From contig NZ_RQYH01000001.1 in the NCBI RefSeq assembly GCF_003860215.1, positions 62,001 to 126,000 on the forward strand: a DNA stretch of 64,000 bases, written 5' to 3'. The DNA comes from Desulfovibrio sp. OH1186_COT-070 (GTDB lineage Bacteria; Desulfobacterota; Desulfovibrionia; Desulfovibrionales; Desulfovibrionaceae). Positions 1 through 14,409 of the stretch are shown in pieces (the stretch's first letter is position 1; each line of letters opens with the position of its first letter). A program made the position numbers and the translations under genes. The notes beneath the pieces were generated by a model. It ran no database searches. It had not been told where the DNA came from and saw nothing but the letters and a program-made list of their open reading frames with translations.

Positions 1-518
<518 letters not shown>

Positions 519-580
519 GTGCATCCGGCCCGGTCACGAAAGACGCTTTCAAACAGCCTTATTACAAAGCAAGGTACGCT

Positions 581-4750
<4,170 letters not shown>

Positions 4751-4769
4751 TCCGGATTCTCCGCCCTCC

Positions 4770-4815
4770 TCCGATACAAAAACACCCGCGCACAGGCGGG
4801 TGTTTTTGTATCGGA
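4770..4815. terminator. Bidirectional intrinsic terminator between rpoC and glnN
   Basis: A perfect 20-bp inverted repeat (4770-4789 with 4796-4815) surrounds a six-base loop. The stem has a GC core (CACCCGC/GCGGGTG) flanked by A5 on one side and T5 on the other. Each strand therefore ends its hairpin in a run of T, as a bidirectional terminator should. It lies between convergent rpoC and glnN and can serve both. Confidence 0.9.
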
Positions 4816-4831
4816 GAAGCCGCCGAGCGGC

Positions 4832-7024
4832 CTATTTGCCGAACAAGATTTCCTGATAGTTCGGCAAAGCCCAAAGGTCATCAGCCACACGGGTTTCCAG
4901 CGCATCCGCATGCTGGCGCACTTCGCACAGTTGCGGCAAAACACGGACGCAATAGCTGTGGGCAGCCTCCAGGCCAAGGCCCTGCGCCTCAACTTCCGCG
5001 AGCATACGATCCAGGCAGTCCACAGCATCCTGCATCCGGCGCAGATGGGCGGTAACCTCGTCAAGTGTGTGCGTTCTGACTTCCTTGCCGATTTTTTGCA
5101 TGCCCGCCGCTGTCGCGGCCAATTCCCCCTGGTAGCGCATGGCTGCGGGGAAAATGATGGTGCGGGCCATACGGATTACCAGATACGCTTCTGTGCGCAC
5201 CGTCTTGCAGTACTGTTCAAGATAGATTTCCTGCCGCGCCTTGAGCTCCGCCCGGTTGAGCACGCCGTATCTCTCGTACAGTTCCACGACTTCAGGCCGC
5301 GTCAGGTACGGAAGAGCCTCCGGCGTGGTGCGCAGATTGGGCAAGCCCCGCCGCACGGCCTCCCTGTGCCAGACATCCGAATAGCCATCGCCGTTGAAGA
5401 TCACGGCACTGTGCTCGTCAATCACATGGCTGATGAAAGATTCCAGAGCCTCGGCAAAATTTTTGCCCTGCGCCAGCTTTTCTTCCAGCCATGTTGCAGC
5501 AAAGTCCAACGAATCGGCCATGATGACATTGAGGGCTGTTATGGAACCGGCAGCGGACTGACTGGCCCCCAAGGCGCGAAACTCGAAACGGTTTCCGGTA
5601 AAGGCGATGGGGCTGGTGCGGTTGCGGTCGCCGGGATCCGTGGGCAGGGTGGGCAGGGTGTCCACTCCCAGATTGAGTGCCCGGCTTTTTTTTCCGTTGG
5701 CAGCGCCCTCAACGCGGCCCGCACGGAAAGCCTCAAAAATTTCGGTAAGCTGGTCGCCCAGAAAAATGGACATGATGGCAGGCGGCGCTTCATTGGCCCC
5801 GAGGCGGTGGTCGTTGCTGGCGCTGGCCACCGTGGCGCGCAGCAGGCCGCCAAATTTGTGCACCGCGCGGATCATGGCCGCGCAAAAAACCAGAAACTTG
5901 GCATTGGCATGGGGGGTTTCGCCCGGATCAAACACGGAACCAAGCTGCGCGTTGCCAACGGAATAGTTGACATGTTTGCCCGAACCGTTGACTCCGGCAA
6001 AAGGTTTTTCGTGCAGAAGGCATTTGAGGCCGTAGCGTTTGGCCACATTGCGCAGCATGGACATGATGATGTGGTTGTGGTCCACAGCCAGGTTGCTGAC
6101 CTCGTACAGGGGGGCGATCTCATACTGGCTTGGCGCCGCCTCGTTGTGGCGGGTGCGTACCGGAACGCCCAGCTTGTACAACTCGCGTTCCACCTCCATC
6201 ATGTAGGAAAGAACGCGCTGGGGAATAACGCCAAAATACTGATCGCTGAATTCCTGCCCCTTGGCCGGGCGCGCGCCGAACAGGGATCGCCCGGAAAGCT
6301 GAATGTCCGGACGCGCAAAGTTGAAGTTGTGGTCAATGCAGAAATATTCCTGCTCCAGACCGGCATAGGAAACAATGGGCAGGGCCGTGTCTTCGCCGAA
6401 CAGACGCAGCACGCGGTGAGCCTCGCGATTGAGCGCCTGTCCCGAGCGCAGGAGCGGCGTTTTTTTGTCCAAGGCCACACCTGTCCAGGACAAAAACATG
6501 GTGGGAATGCACAAAAAAGTGCCGTTGGGATTTTCCATGATATAGGCAGGGCTGGTCACATCCCATGCCGTATATCCCCGCGCCTCGAAGGTTGAGCGCA
6601 AGCCACCGGAAGGAAAGGAGGAGGCGTCCGGCTCGCCCCTGATGAGCATGGAGCCGGAAAACTCGGCCACCACCCCCCCCACCCCGTCCGGCATGAGGAA
6701 GCTGTCGTGCTTTTCCGCCGTCTGCCCGGTGAGCGGATAAAAGACGTGGGTGAAGTGGGTTGCGCCCTTTTCTATGGCCCAGTCCTTCATCACCGCAGCA
6801 ACGGTGTCCGCAATGGCGGGATCCATGCGCTCGCCGAATTCAATGGTTTTGCGCAAAGCCCTGTATACGCTCTTGGGCAGACGCTCACGCATGACACGGT
6901 CATTGAAAACATTGCAGCCGAAAATATCCATCGGCCTGGTGTCCACAAAATTCAGCGGCGCGGCTTCCGGCCTGTAGGTTGTGATTGCCTGAACGGCGCT
7001 GTGCCGGGCTGTCTTGCTGCTCAT
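4832..7024 (-). CDS. glnN: Type III glutamine synthetase
   Basis: The product is about 730 residues, the usual size of dodecameric GSIII and much longer than GSI (about 470). It makes glutamine from glutamate, ammonia and ATP in the cytoplasm. Family signatures are [26 protein letters not shown] and [14 protein letters not shown], plus the GSIII C-terminal helical domain. The ATG at 7024 was chosen because AGGAG lies five bases upstream. A longer frame exists but has no ribosome site. It sits 57 bases downstream of the FKBP gene on the same strand and is probably co-transcribed with it. I see no P-II or adenylylation partner nearby, so its nitrogen control is not apparent. Confidence 0.95.
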   Translation of the reverse strand: MSSKTARHSAVQAITTYRPEAAPLNFVDTRPMDIFGCNVFNDRVMRERLPKSVYRALRKTIEFGERMDPAIADTVAAVMKDWAIEKGATHFTHVFYPLTGQTAEKHDSFLMPDGVGGVVAEFSGSMLIRGEPDASSFPSGGLRSTFEARGYTAWDVTSPAYIMENPNGTFLCIPTMFLSWTGVALDKKTPLLRSGQALNREAHRVLRLFGEDTALPIVSYAGLEQEYFCIDHNFNFARPDIQLSGRSLFGARPAKGQEFSDQYFGVIPQRVLSYMMEVERELYKLGVPVRTRHNEAAPSQYEIAPLYEVSNLAVDHNHIIMSMLRNVAKRYGLKCLLHEKPFAGVNGSGKHVNYSVGNAQLGSVFDPGETPHANAKFLVFCAAMIRAVHKFGGLLRATVASASNDHRLGANEAPPAIMSIFLGDQLTEIFEAFRAGRVEGAANGKKSRALNLGVDTLPTLPTDPGDRNRTSPIAFTGNRFEFRALGASQSAAGSITALNVIMADSLDFAATWLEEKLAQGKNFAEALESFISHVIDEHSAVIFNGDGYSDVWHREAVRRGLPNLRTTPEALPYLTRPEVVELYERYGVLNRAELKARQEIYLEQYCKTVRTEAYLVIRMARTIIFPAAMRYQGELAATAAGMQKIGKEVRTHTLDEVTAHLRRMQDAVDCLDRMLAEVEAQGLGLEAAHSYCVRVLPQLCEVRQHADALETRVADDLWALPNYQEILFGK

Positions 7025-7081
7025 GGAAACTCCTGTCCGCAAAGAGTGGGGACGACTGCGCTGCAACGCCGGGGATGACGC

Positions 7082-7504
7082 TCAGCGAATTTCAACGATC
7101 TCGATTTCAAAGGTCAGGGTTTTCCCGGCCAGAGGGTGGTTGGCGTCAAGCGTTACCTCGTCCGCCCCGACCTCGGTAATGGTCACATCCATCTGCCCCT
7201 GCTCGTTGGAAAGCTGCAAAGGCACTCCCACATTGAGGGGAATATGATCCGGAACCTGGGCACGCGGCACAGTGAAAATCAGCTCACGGTCAACATCGCC
7301 GTACGCCTTGTCAGGAGGCAGCGTGACACAGACCTTTTCTCCGGCCTCGCGCCCCTCCACCGCAGACTCGAATCCCGGAATCAACGATCCCTGCCCCAGT
7401 ACAAACTCCAGAGGATCGCGCTCACGCGAAGAATCAAAAACCGTTCCGTCGTCCAGAGTTCCCGTATAATGCACACGCACCGTATCGCCGTTCTTTGCAG
7501 GCAT
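7082..7504 (-). CDS. FKBP-type peptidyl-prolyl cis-trans isomerase (SlyD-like)
   Basis: The product has 140 residues. It starts with the FKBP strand GDTVRVHYTGTLDDGTVFDS and continues to LGQGSLIPGFE and VTLPPDKAYG. An inserted IF (insert-in-flap) domain follows at about residues 72-125 (NVGVPLQL...DVTITEV...VTLDANHPLAGKTL), as in SlyD. The last segment, ANHPLAGKTLTFEIEIVEI, is characteristic of that subfamily. The His/Cys-rich metal-binding tail of E. coli SlyD is absent, so a nickel role is not supported. Expected activity is prolyl isomerisation and chaperoning in the cytoplasm (no signal peptide). The ATG at 7504 has GGAG five bases upstream. It is first in a likely operon with glnN. Confidence 0.93.
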   Translation of the reverse strand: MPAKNGDTVRVHYTGTLDDGTVFDSSRERDPLEFVLGQGSLIPGFESAVEGREAGEKVCVTLPPDKAYGDVDRELIFTVPRAQVPDHIPLNVGVPLQLSNEQGQMDVTITEVGADEVTLDANHPLAGKTLTFEIEIVEIR

Positions 7505-7787
7505 AAGCACTCCGCTTTGAAAGGAAAAAGTTTTGCGTACATTGTTCTGCGTGCAGCAGCACGCCCGCATACAATATTTCAGAAAAGCATGTGGAGAACA
7601 ACATGTCAATAATGGCGAAGGCCCTGTTTTGCGGCCCAAAGCTTGCGCATTTTGCCGTTGACGCATATCATGGGAAAGATTTGTCCATACCAGCCAGGCA
7701 TCCTGAGCAACATTTTTTTGCCTGGCCGCCGGGGACGCAAACTTCTGGCAGAGCGAAAGCTCCCCCAAAGCGTTTTCAGGAGAACGG

Positions 7788-8228
7788 ATGCAAGACGACA
7801 AGGCGCTGCGTCTCATATTGCGGCAAGCCCGCACCATTGCCGTCATCGGTGCCAAAGACAAACCGGAACAGCCCGTGGACAGGGTGGGACGCTACCTGCT
7901 GGAGCAGGGATACAGGCTTTTTCCCGTGCATCCTGTGCGGACTCAGGTTTGGGGCCTCCCCGTGTTTGCGACTGTCACAGAAATTCAGGAGCCCATAGAC
8001 ATTGTCGTCCTTTTTCGCGCCTCCCACTTTTGCCCGGCGCATGCCGCAGAAGTGGCAGATTTGGGCACGCCGCCAAGCATTTTCTGGATGCAGACGGGCA
8101 TACGCTCTCCCGAGTCCAGGCGGATTCTCTCCAACAGCAACATCATGGTTGTGGAAGATGCCTGCATCATGGTGGAACACGCCCGGCTGATGGGAAACAA
8201 AGACCAGGGATGCGCGCATGGAAGCTGA
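7788..8228 (+). CDS. CoA-binding domain protein (YccU family)
   Basis: This 146-residue protein consists of one Rossmann-like CoA-binding domain, as in the alpha subunit of succinyl-CoA synthetase. The nucleotide-type loop is TIAVIGAKDKPEQPVDRV, followed by YRLFPVHPV, IDIVVLFRAS and IFWMQTGIRS. The last corresponds to the family's conserved WMQ-G strand. Proteins of this family bind CoA but have no firmly established reaction. AGGAG precedes the ATG. Its end overlaps the next gene by 11 bases, so the two are translationally coupled. The 283 bases between it and the divergent FKBP gene hold no recognisable gene. Confidence 0.87.
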   Translation: MQDDKALRLILRQARTIAVIGAKDKPEQPVDRVGRYLLEQGYRLFPVHPVRTQVWGLPVFATVTEIQEPIDIVVLFRASHFCPAHAAEVADLGTPPSIFWMQTGIRSPESRRILSNSNIMVVEDACIMVEHARLMGNKDQGCAHGS

Positions 8229-8664
8229 AACCTCCCTCTTTGACTGCCGCATGTGCGGGCACTGCTGCGAAGGCAAGGGCGGCATTGTGGTGAGCCCGGC
8301 GGATCTCACACGGCTTGCGGCCTGCCTGCGCGTTTCTCCTGCGACTGCCGCACGGGACTACTGCGAAAACTCCGGGGGCAAGCTCAAGATACGCACAGGC
8401 GACGACGGATATTGCCTGTTTTTCCGCTCCGGCAGAGGCTGTCTGGTGCATGACGGAAAGCCTGCCATTTGCAGGGCATGGCCGTTTTTTCGGGGCAATC
8501 TGGAAGACCCCTTGAGCCTTGAAATGGCCAAGGAATTCTGCCCGGGCATCGAACCTGCGGCCGACCATGCGACGTTTTCCGATGCGGGCAGACGCTATCT
8601 GCGCGAAAACGGCCTGCTGGCCAGCAACAGCCAGTGCGAAGCCAACGCCCTCATCCTGAAGTGA
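8218..8664 (+). CDS. YkgJ-family cysteine cluster protein
   Basis: The protein has 148 residues. It begins with the family's metal-binding signature C10-x2-C-x2-CC (CRMCGHCC), followed by further cysteines in DGYCLFF, RGCLVHDGKPAICRAWPFF and KEFCPG. This matches the UPF0153/YkgJ family of putative zinc or iron-sulfur chelating proteins. Some relatives act as Fe(II)/2OG-like or maturation factors, but function is not generally established. It overlaps the CoA-binding gene and is followed after 13 bases by a J-domain gene, which suggests a three-gene transcript. I make no claim about its substrate. Confidence 0.85.
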   Translation: MEAETSLFDCRMCGHCCEGKGGIVVSPADLTRLAACLRVSPATAARDYCENSGGKLKIRTGDDGYCLFFRSGRGCLVHDGKPAICRAWPFFRGNLEDPLSLEMAKEFCPGIEPAADHATFSDAGRRYLRENGLLASNSQCEANALILK

Positions 8665-8677
8665 TCCACTGACTGCC

Positions 8678-9595
8678 ATGCGACGCAACTCCCGCCAAAT
8701 ATCCCTCAAAGAATGCTACGAGATCCTGGGCATTGAAAAAAATGCGGACATGGATGCAGTCAAGCGGGCCTACCGCAAGCGTGCATTCGAGCTGCATCCG
8801 GATCTGAACCCAGACAATCCCGATGCCAGCCGCAACTTTCAGACGCTCAACGAGGCCTATGTCCTCCTTTCGGGTGTTCTTGAGCACGAAAAAAACCTGT
8901 ACAAGAACGCCGCAGCCAAGCGGGCTGCGGAAGAAGCGGCCAGAGAGAGCAAAAAAGAGGAGAGCCCAAAACAAGAATCTTCTCAAGAAAAAACGGACGA
9001 TGCCCCTGCCGGGGAACAGGCCGATGCCGCGCAGGAAGGGCTGGCAGGGGCTGCCACGGGCCCGCAGGACACGGGAGCAGCAAAACAGGCTCGCGCTGCA
9101 TATGCCGAGCACGATGTCTTGCGTGACCTGCTCAACGACCCCTTTGCACGCCGTGTATTTGAAGACATTTACAGCGAGCTGAACAAACAGCAGGGCACGC
9201 AGAAGGCGGATCCCCCCCCGCAGCAAGAAAAACCGGCGCGCCCAAACAAGCGGGAAGACAAGAAAGAAGACAAAAAGCCTGCGCCCCCGCGCAAGCCCGC
9301 CGGATCTGTGCCCAAAACCGCAAAGGAAGAGGCAAAGGGCGTGGGGGGCGTAGTCAAGGGCTGGTTGCGGCGACAGATTGACGAGGAGCAGAGCCTGACC
9401 CTGCCCGCAGCCAATCTCTCCCCCGGCAAGCGTATCCGCCTTCAGATACGGCAGGCCTTCTCGGGCGAACTCAAGACCGTGGAAATTACCCTGCCGCCGG
9501 ACTTCGCCGTGGGCAAACCCATACGTCTGCGAGGTCTGGGCAAACGTGTCGGCCCCTGGCAGGGGGATCTCTATCTGACCATTTCCAACGAGTAG
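8678..9595 (+). CDS. J-domain co-chaperone with DnaJ C-terminal fragment
   Basis: This 305-residue protein has an N-terminal J domain at about residues 10-70, with the HPD tripeptide at 40-42 that stimulates DnaK ATPase. A long charged Glu/Lys/Ala/Pro-rich linker (about 85-240) follows. The last 60 residues match the final beta sandwich of DnaJ/CbpA proteins (LTLPAANLSPGKRIRL, VEITLPPDFAVGKPIRLRGLG, GDLYLTI). It lacks the Gly/Phe region and the CxxCxGxG zinc repeats of true DnaJ, so it is a specialised type C or CbpA-like protein. Its client is not evident. It ends the small forward cluster 7788-9595. Confidence 0.88.
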   Translation: MRRNSRQISLKECYEILGIEKNADMDAVKRAYRKRAFELHPDLNPDNPDASRNFQTLNEAYVLLSGVLEHEKNLYKNAAAKRAAEEAARESKKEESPKQESSQEKTDDAPAGEQADAAQEGLAGAATGPQDTGAAKQARAAYAEHDVLRDLLNDPFARRVFEDIYSELNKQQGTQKADPPPQQEKPARPNKREDKKEDKKPAPPRKPAGSVPKTAKEEAKGVGGVVKGWLRRQIDEEQSLTLPAANLSPGKRIRLQIRQAFSGELKTVEITLPPDFAVGKPIRLRGLGKRVGPWQGDLYLTISNE

Positions 9596-10003
9596 CGCCA
9601 AAGGCCGTCCGCATTGCCAATGCTGCCGTGGCACCGAGCCGGACGGATCTTCAGAGGTTGACTTTCCTCGCAGCTTTCCTCATATCGCATGAGGCCGCGC
9701 CAAACGGCGCTTCAGGGAATGGCAACCGTGCCGCCCCTGAGTCCCGCGAGCAAAAAACGGACTCATGTGGAGCATTTTTTTCAAGCGCGGCGCACAGCGA
9801 AACAAATTTTCCCTGCAAAAAAAATCCGTGAAGCCGAAACTTCACGGACTTTCGCGAACTTTTACGCCCCGCTCGGGGAGGCCCCCGATGGGCCTCCCGG
9901 CGGGCATTTCAGGACCGAAGAGGCAAGCCCTGAAATTTTTGTTCTGCACAATTTTGGCACAAAATGCGGCAGCACCAGCGGCATGCCTTTTTCACAAGGG
10001 GCA
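9596..10003. other. Intergenic region between the J-domain gene and ftsZ
   Basis: These 408 bases separate convergent genes. I find no credible coding frame: short open frames lack ribosome sites and family resemblance. It holds the ftsZ-side terminator at 9817-9848 and, closer to ftsZ, a GC-rich perfect hairpin at 9876-9898 (nine-base arms GGGAGGCCC/GGGCCTCCC, loop of five) without a following T run. That second hairpin may stabilise the 3' end of the dcw message. No clear terminator for the J-domain gene was seen. Confidence 0.6.
9817..9848 (-). terminator. Intrinsic terminator of the dcw operon after ftsZ
   Basis: On the minus strand a nine-base stem (TCCGTGAAG with CTTCACGGA, six-base loop) is followed directly by eight T residues. 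It lies about 155 bases beyond the ftsZ stop and is the natural end of the long mraZ-ftsZ transcript. Confidence 0.85.
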
Positions 10004-11314
10004 CTAGTCGGCCTGAGTACGGATAAATGTCGGGATTTCCAGATCATCCTCATCGTACATAAAGTCTTCATGGCCGGGTTTGTGCGCGTTGCGGCGCTCA
10101 TGCCCCAAGGCTTCACGCTTCAGTTGAAAAGGAAGCCGGTCGCTGTTTTCATCATACCAGCCCTCAACTTGGGCGCGGCGTGACGGATTGGGCAAACGCA
10201 CCTTCGCCTCATCCACATCGGCCATTTCCTGCATCGGCAGACGATTTCCCCCGCGGCGCGGCTCTGCCAGCACGGCTCCGGGGCCGGGCTTGCGAAAATC
10301 CGTCACCTTGGCAGGCTGTACCGCAATGGACTGAAAATCCTGACGCGGCTCAATGCCCGTGGCGATGACTGTCAGACGGATTTCGTCGCCAATGCTGTCA
10401 TCAAAGACCACGCCAAAAATAATATTGGTGTTTTCCGGAGTAGCGTTGTCAATGGTGTCGCCTATTTCGCCGATTTCCTCGGACGTCATGTCCATGGGGC
10501 CGGTGATGTTGTAGAGAACGGCCTTGGCGCTCTCCAGCGACACGTCTTCCAGCAGGGGGCTGACAATGGCCCGCTGGGCTGCTTCGCGGGCGCGGTTTTC
10601 CCCCGAAGCCACACCCGTACCCATCAAAGCCAGCCCAGCCGCAGACATGGTGGTGCGCACATCGGCAAAATCAAGATTGATGATGCCTTCGCCCACAATG
10701 ATGTCAGAAATGCCCTTGACCGCATGGTACAGAACATCGTTGGCCTTCTGAAACATCTCAAGAAAGGGAGTCTTTTTGGGAGCAAAGGCCCGCAGGCGGT
10801 CGTTGGGTATGGTAATCAGGCAATCCACATGCTGCCTGAACTCCTCCAGCCCGCCTTCTGCGGCCCGCATGCGTTTGGCGCCTTCAAAGCTGAAAGGCTT
10901 GGTGACAACCCCCACAGTTAGCGCGCCCAGTTCCCGCGCGGCCTGAGCCACTACCGGGGCGGCTCCGGTGCCGGTACCGCCGCCCATGCCCGCCGTGACA
11001 AAGACCATATTGGCATCGCCGATGGCGTCACGGATGGAGGCAACACTTTCAAGGGCAGCATCGCGGCCGATCTCGGGGTTGGCTCCGGCGCCAAGCCCCT
11101 CCGTCAGCTTTTCCCCCAACTGCACCTTTACCGAAGCTCCGCTTCTGTTCAGGGCCTGCAGATCGGTGTTGGCACAAACAAACTGCACCCCCCGCAAACC
11201 GGAAGCAATCATGTGCTCCACGGCATTGCCGCCGCCGCCGCCCACGCCAATGACTTTGATTTTGGCGTTTCTGGCCAGGGACGTGTCGATGGCGTCAACG
11301 ATTGACTCAGACAT
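10004..11314 (-). CDS. ftsZ: Cell division GTPase FtsZ
   Basis: The product has 436 residues and is the tubulin-like GTPase that forms the division ring. N-terminal [18 protein letters not shown] is followed by the GTP signature GGGTGTG at about residues 111-117 and by the conserved [14 protein letters not shown] region. A variable linker (about 320-420) leads to the C-terminal peptide [13 protein letters not shown], which docks FtsA and other partners. The ATG at 11314 has GAGGAG just upstream; an in-frame TTG 30 bases earlier is less likely. It is the last gene of the dcw operon, 48 bases after ftsA. Confidence 0.97.
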   Translation of the reverse strand: MSESIVDAIDTSLARNAKIKVIGVGGGGGNAVEHMIASGLRGVQFVCANTDLQALNRSGASVKVQLGEKLTEGLGAGANPEIGRDAALESVASIRDAIGDANMVFVTAGMGGGTGTGAAPVVAQAARELGALTVGVVTKPFSFEGAKRMRAAEGGLEEFRQHVDCLITIPNDRLRAFAPKKTPFLEMFQKANDVLYHAVKGISDIIVGEGIINLDFADVRTTMSAAGLALMGTGVASGENRAREAAQRAIVSPLLEDVSLESAKAVLYNITGPMDMTSEEIGEIGDTIDNATPENTNIIFGVVFDDSIGDEIRLTVIATGIEPRQDFQSIAVQPAKVTDFRKPGPGAVLAEPRRGGNRLPMQEMADVDEAKVRLPNPSRRAQVEGWYDENSDRLPFQLKREALGHERRNAHKPGHEDFMYDEDDLEIPTFIRTQAD

Positions 11315-11362
11315 AGGCTCCTCTCCTCTTTTTTCAGCCTCCAATTGCCCGCTGGAGATGCT

Positions 11363-12598
11363 TTAGGTGACGTCGGAAAACCAATTTTTCATCCGCGCCA
11401 AAAGACCGTCCCAAATGCGGCTCTCATTGTGCGCGGTAAATTTTTTCTGCCCGGAAACCTCTTTTTCCGCCCCGTAGCGCAACAGCCCTACTGCAGTAGC
11501 GAACTTGGGATTGTTGACAACATCCTTCAGCCCGCCCACGTTGCGGGGGTAGCCAATGCGCGTCGGTAGATTGAAAATCTGCTCGCCAAGCTCCTGGCAG
11601 CCTTCAATGAGCGATGTACCGCCGGTCAGGACGACCCCGGCACCGATCATGTCCTTGTAGCCAGAGCGGGTCAGCGTCTGGTCAACCAGAAAAAGGATTT
11701 CTTCCATGCGGGGTTCGCAGATTTCTGCCAAGACCTGACGCGAAAGCCGACGGTGTTCGCGCCCGCCCACGCTGGGCACTTCGATAAACTCATCGGAGCG
11801 CACCATATCGGCCAGAGCGCATCCGTATTTGACCTTGATTTTTTCTGCGGAGGCGATGGGGGTGCGCAGGCCGAAAGCAATGTCGTTGGAGAGGTTTTGC
11901 CCGCCCAGAGCCAGCACAGCCGTATGTTTGATGGCATCGTTGGCAAAAACGGCAATGTCCGTGGTGCCTCCGCCCAGATCCACCAGAGCCACGCCGATTT
12001 CCCGCTCTTCTTCGGTGAGCACGGCCTTGGCAGAAGCAAGGGACTCCAGGGCGATATCCGAAACTTCCAACTGGCTGCGATGGCAGGAGCGGACAATATT
12101 CTGCGCGGAAGACACTGCCCCGGTGACAATGTGCACCTTCACCTCAAGGCGCACACCAGCCATGCCCAGAGGGTCCATGATCCCGCGCTGGTTGTCCACA
12201 ATATACTCCTGGGGCAGAATGTGGATGACCTCGCGATCCGCAGGAATAGCCACAGCCTTGGCCGCATCCAGCGCGCGTTCCACATCGCGCTGCCCCACTT
12301 CGCCCCCCTTGACCGCAATGACGCCATGGCTGTTGATGCCCATGATGTGGCTGCCCGCAATGCCCACATAGACGGAATTGATCTCGCATCCGGCCATGAG
12401 CTCCGCGTCTTCAATGGCTTTGCGGATAGACTGCACCGTCTGTTCGATATTGACCACGACTCCCTTGCGCAGTCCTGTGGAAACGCTGGTTCCGATACCC
12501 ACCACATCGACCACTCCCGTTTCCGAAAGTTCGCCCACCACCGCGCATATCTTGGTGGTGCCGATGTCGAGACCTACGATGAGTTCGGACTTGTTCAT
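11363..12598 (-). CDS. ftsA: Cell division protein FtsA
   Basis: This 411-residue actin-like ATPase tethers FtsZ to the membrane. Visible features are the phosphate-1 motif LIVGLDIGTTKI at the N-terminus, the SHS2/1C region (VYVGIAGSHI), LVDLGGGTTDIAVF (phosphate 2) and GVVLTGGTSLIEG (adenosine motif). The C-terminal segment IWDGLLARMKNWFSDVT is an amphipathic helix of the membrane-targeting type. The start ATG has GAGGAG seven bases upstream. It lies between ftsQ and ftsZ as in most dcw clusters. Confidence 0.96.
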   Translation of the reverse strand: MNKSELIVGLDIGTTKICAVVGELSETGVVDVVGIGTSVSTGLRKGVVVNIEQTVQSIRKAIEDAELMAGCEINSVYVGIAGSHIMGINSHGVIAVKGGEVGQRDVERALDAAKAVAIPADREVIHILPQEYIVDNQRGIMDPLGMAGVRLEVKVHIVTGAVSSAQNIVRSCHRSQLEVSDIALESLASAKAVLTEEEREIGVALVDLGGGTTDIAVFANDAIKHTAVLALGGQNLSNDIAFGLRTPIASAEKIKVKYGCALADMVRSDEFIEVPSVGGREHRRLSRQVLAEICEPRMEEILFLVDQTLTRSGYKDMIGAGVVLTGGTSLIEGCQELGEQIFNLPTRIGYPRNVGGLKDVVNNPKFATAVGLLRYGAEKEVSGQKKFTAHNESRIWDGLLARMKNWFSDVT

Positions 12599-12652
12599 GC
12601 CATATCTCCTCAAAAACCTGTCGTTCCGGCGCGCCGGACGCTCTTTGCCCAG

Positions 12653-13534
12653 TCAGGCGGGCTGATTGAGCACAACCCACACGCTGCCGTTGACTGCGCG
12701 GACCTCACGCACGCTACGCAATTCGTGTCTGCGGGCCAGATCCCCCAGAGCCAGCCCCAGACGCGCAAGATTGCCGTCCCAATCGTCAGTGGCAATGGAA
12801 AGCCGCATCTCGCGGTCTTCCAGATACAGCTCAATCCCCCGTCCGGGGCTCAGCGTCACCGCTGCCAAGGCTCCCGCTTCCACCGGGAGGGCCCCGCCCT
12901 GCAAAGCCTTCAGCAGGCGCGGCAGATAGGCAAGGGCATCTTCTGCTCCGCTTTCCGTGCTCAAGGTCGGCAGGGAAAGAAAGTTCCGGCTCTCCACAGG
13001 AGCGATGATCTCGCCCCGCTCATTGGCGTAGTACAGCACACCGTCTCTGTGCACCCAGAAAGAAGGCATGCGCTCCTTGAGCCTGATGACAAATCTGTCC
13101 GGCAAGAGGCGCTTGACAGAAACTTCTTCCACCCAAGGGGTCTGCCTCAAGCCCCTTTCAACCTGGGCAATGCTCACCGCGAGACTGTTGCCGCCCTCAA
13201 CAATGCCGCCGTACTGCAAGACCATTTCGCGTGAAAGACGAACATTGCCTGTCACATCCACATGCCGCGTAAGAAAAAAATCGCTCGTCACGGCCTTGTT
13301 GTAGAGCCAGAGGGACGCAACGCACAGTCCACCCAGCAGCATGCCTCCTGCCAGCAGAAGCCCCACCAGCAATGCCACATTTTTCAGCCGCCCCACATTT
13401 CCGAGCTTGCGCCAGATTGTGGCCACAAGGCGGGCCCCCTTGTCCGCGCGCTTCTGTTCCGTTTTTCCTGACAGCGCGGCCCTGGTATAGGCATTGCGGG
13501 CAACGCGGCCTTTTTTTTTCAGGGCAAGGGGCAC
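12653..13534 (-). CDS. ftsQ: Cell division protein FtsQ
   Basis: The product has 293 residues. A basic cytoplasmic tail of about 50 residues is followed by one membrane span (about 52-77) and a POTRA domain (about 86-155: FFLTRHVDVTGNVRLSREMV ... WVEEVSVKRLLPDRFVIRLKER). The rest is the periplasmic FtsQ beta domain. In the family it joins FtsL and FtsB to regulate FtsWI. The start is GTG, overlapping the 3' end of murB by 16 bases, so translation is coupled. Confidence 0.92.
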   Translation of the reverse strand: MPLALKKKGRVARNAYTRAALSGKTEQKRADKGARLVATIWRKLGNVGRLKNVALLVGLLLAGGMLLGGLCVASLWLYNKAVTSDFFLTRHVDVTGNVRLSREMVLQYGGIVEGGNSLAVSIAQVERGLRQTPWVEEVSVKRLLPDRFVIRLKERMPSFWVHRDGVLYYANERGEIIAPVESRNFLSLPTLSTESGAEDALAYLPRLLKALQGGALPVEAGALAAVTLSPGRGIELYLEDREMRLSIATDDWDGNLARLGLALGDLARRHELRSVREVRAVNGSVWVVLNQPA

Positions 13535-14409
13535 GGCACTATCCTGACCTCCGGCTCAAGCTCCATGCCGAACCGTTGCCGCACAGCAGTCTGCGCCTCT
13601 TGCATCAGGGCCAAGGCTGCATCGGCACTGCCCTTGCCCTCGTTGACCAAAAAATTGGCATGCCGGGATGAAAATGCCATGCCGCCCAGTTTTTTGCCCC
13701 GAAACCCGGCCATATCCAGAAGCTTTCCGGCAGGCATGTCCGGCGCGGGATTTTTGTATACGCAGCCCGCGCTCCACGCTGTCACAGGTTGTTTAGACTT
13801 TTTCTCAAAAAAGTTGTGACGCATGCGATAACTGATGCCATTCCTTTCGGCTCTGGTCAAGCCAAATATGGCTTCCAGCACAACAAATCTGCTTTTTTTC
13901 TCACCAATGCCCATACTTCTGTAGCCGCAGCGCAGCGCATCCCGCGAAACAGTGCTGACCACACCGTCCTGAAAAACCAGCAATGCAGTGATATGGTTAC
14001 ATGTTTCCGTGCCAAAAGATCCGGCGTTCATGACCACGGCCCCGCCAACGCTCCCCGGTATGCCCACAAGCCCCTCCAGCCCGGAAAGACCGTTGGCTGC
14101 ACAAAAACGCAACAGTCGGGGCATGGGGATACCGGCCCCGGCGCGCACCAAAGTCAGATCACCCTCCCGACCGACAATGACCGGACCGTGAACCAGAGCC
14201 GGGCGCACCAATACCAGAGGCAGGTCACCGTCAGCCGCCAAAATATTGCTGCCCGCGCCCATCACCAGCGGATCGCCTCCAAGCTCCCTCAGGCGCAGGG
14301 GCAGCCGCTCCAGATCGTCCTCATGTTCAAGCACAAGCTCGGCAATGGCCTGGCCGCCGATACGCAGGGTCGTGCGCTGCGCAAGGGAAGGGGATGCTGT
14401 TTCACGCAC
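13519..14409 (-). CDS. murB: UDP-N-acetylenolpyruvoylglucosamine reductase MurB
   Basis: This 296-residue FAD enzyme reduces UDP-GlcNAc-enolpyruvate to UDP-MurNAc with NADPH. FAD-binding motifs are [10 protein letters not shown] (about 48-57) and [18 protein letters not shown] (about 116-133); a C-terminal MurB domain follows. The motif that carries the proton-donating Ser229 in E. coli (GSFFKNP) reads GCVYKNP here, with Cys at residue 216. The start is GTG and overlaps the murC stop by eight bases. Length fits the shorter MurB type. Confidence 0.95.
   Translation of the reverse strand: MRETASPSLAQRTTLRIGGQAIAELVLEHEDDLERLPLRLRELGGDPLVMGAGSNILAADGDLPLVLVRPALVHGPVIVGREGDLTLVRAGAGIPMPRLLRFCAANGLSGLEGLVGIPGSVGGAVVMNAGSFGTETCNHITALLVFQDGVVSTVSRDALRCGYRSMGIGEKKSRFVVLEAIFGLTRAERNGISYRMRHNFFEKKSKQPVTAWSAGCVYKNPAPDMPAGKLLDMAGFRGKKLGGMAFSSRHANFLVNEGKGSADAALALMQEAQTAVRQRFGMELEPEVRIVPCPLP

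Noticed and set aside
4910-6595. Forward open frame of 561 codons opposite glnN
   Set aside because: The minus strand encodes an unmistakable GSIII over the same bases; the forward frame has no recognisable domain.
7505-7861. In-frame extension of the FKBP gene to 259 residues
   Set aside because: The extension is Cys/Arg/Ser-rich with no FKBP similarity, while the internal ATG at 7504 has a good ribosome site and the normal family start.
9628-9831. Small forward open frame between the J-domain gene and ftsZ
   Set aside because: No ribosome site and no conserved pattern. Its end runs into the ftsZ terminator hairpin.
9876-9898. Second terminator after ftsZ
   Set aside because: The hairpin is perfect but neither strand continues into a T run, so it was listed only as a structural element.
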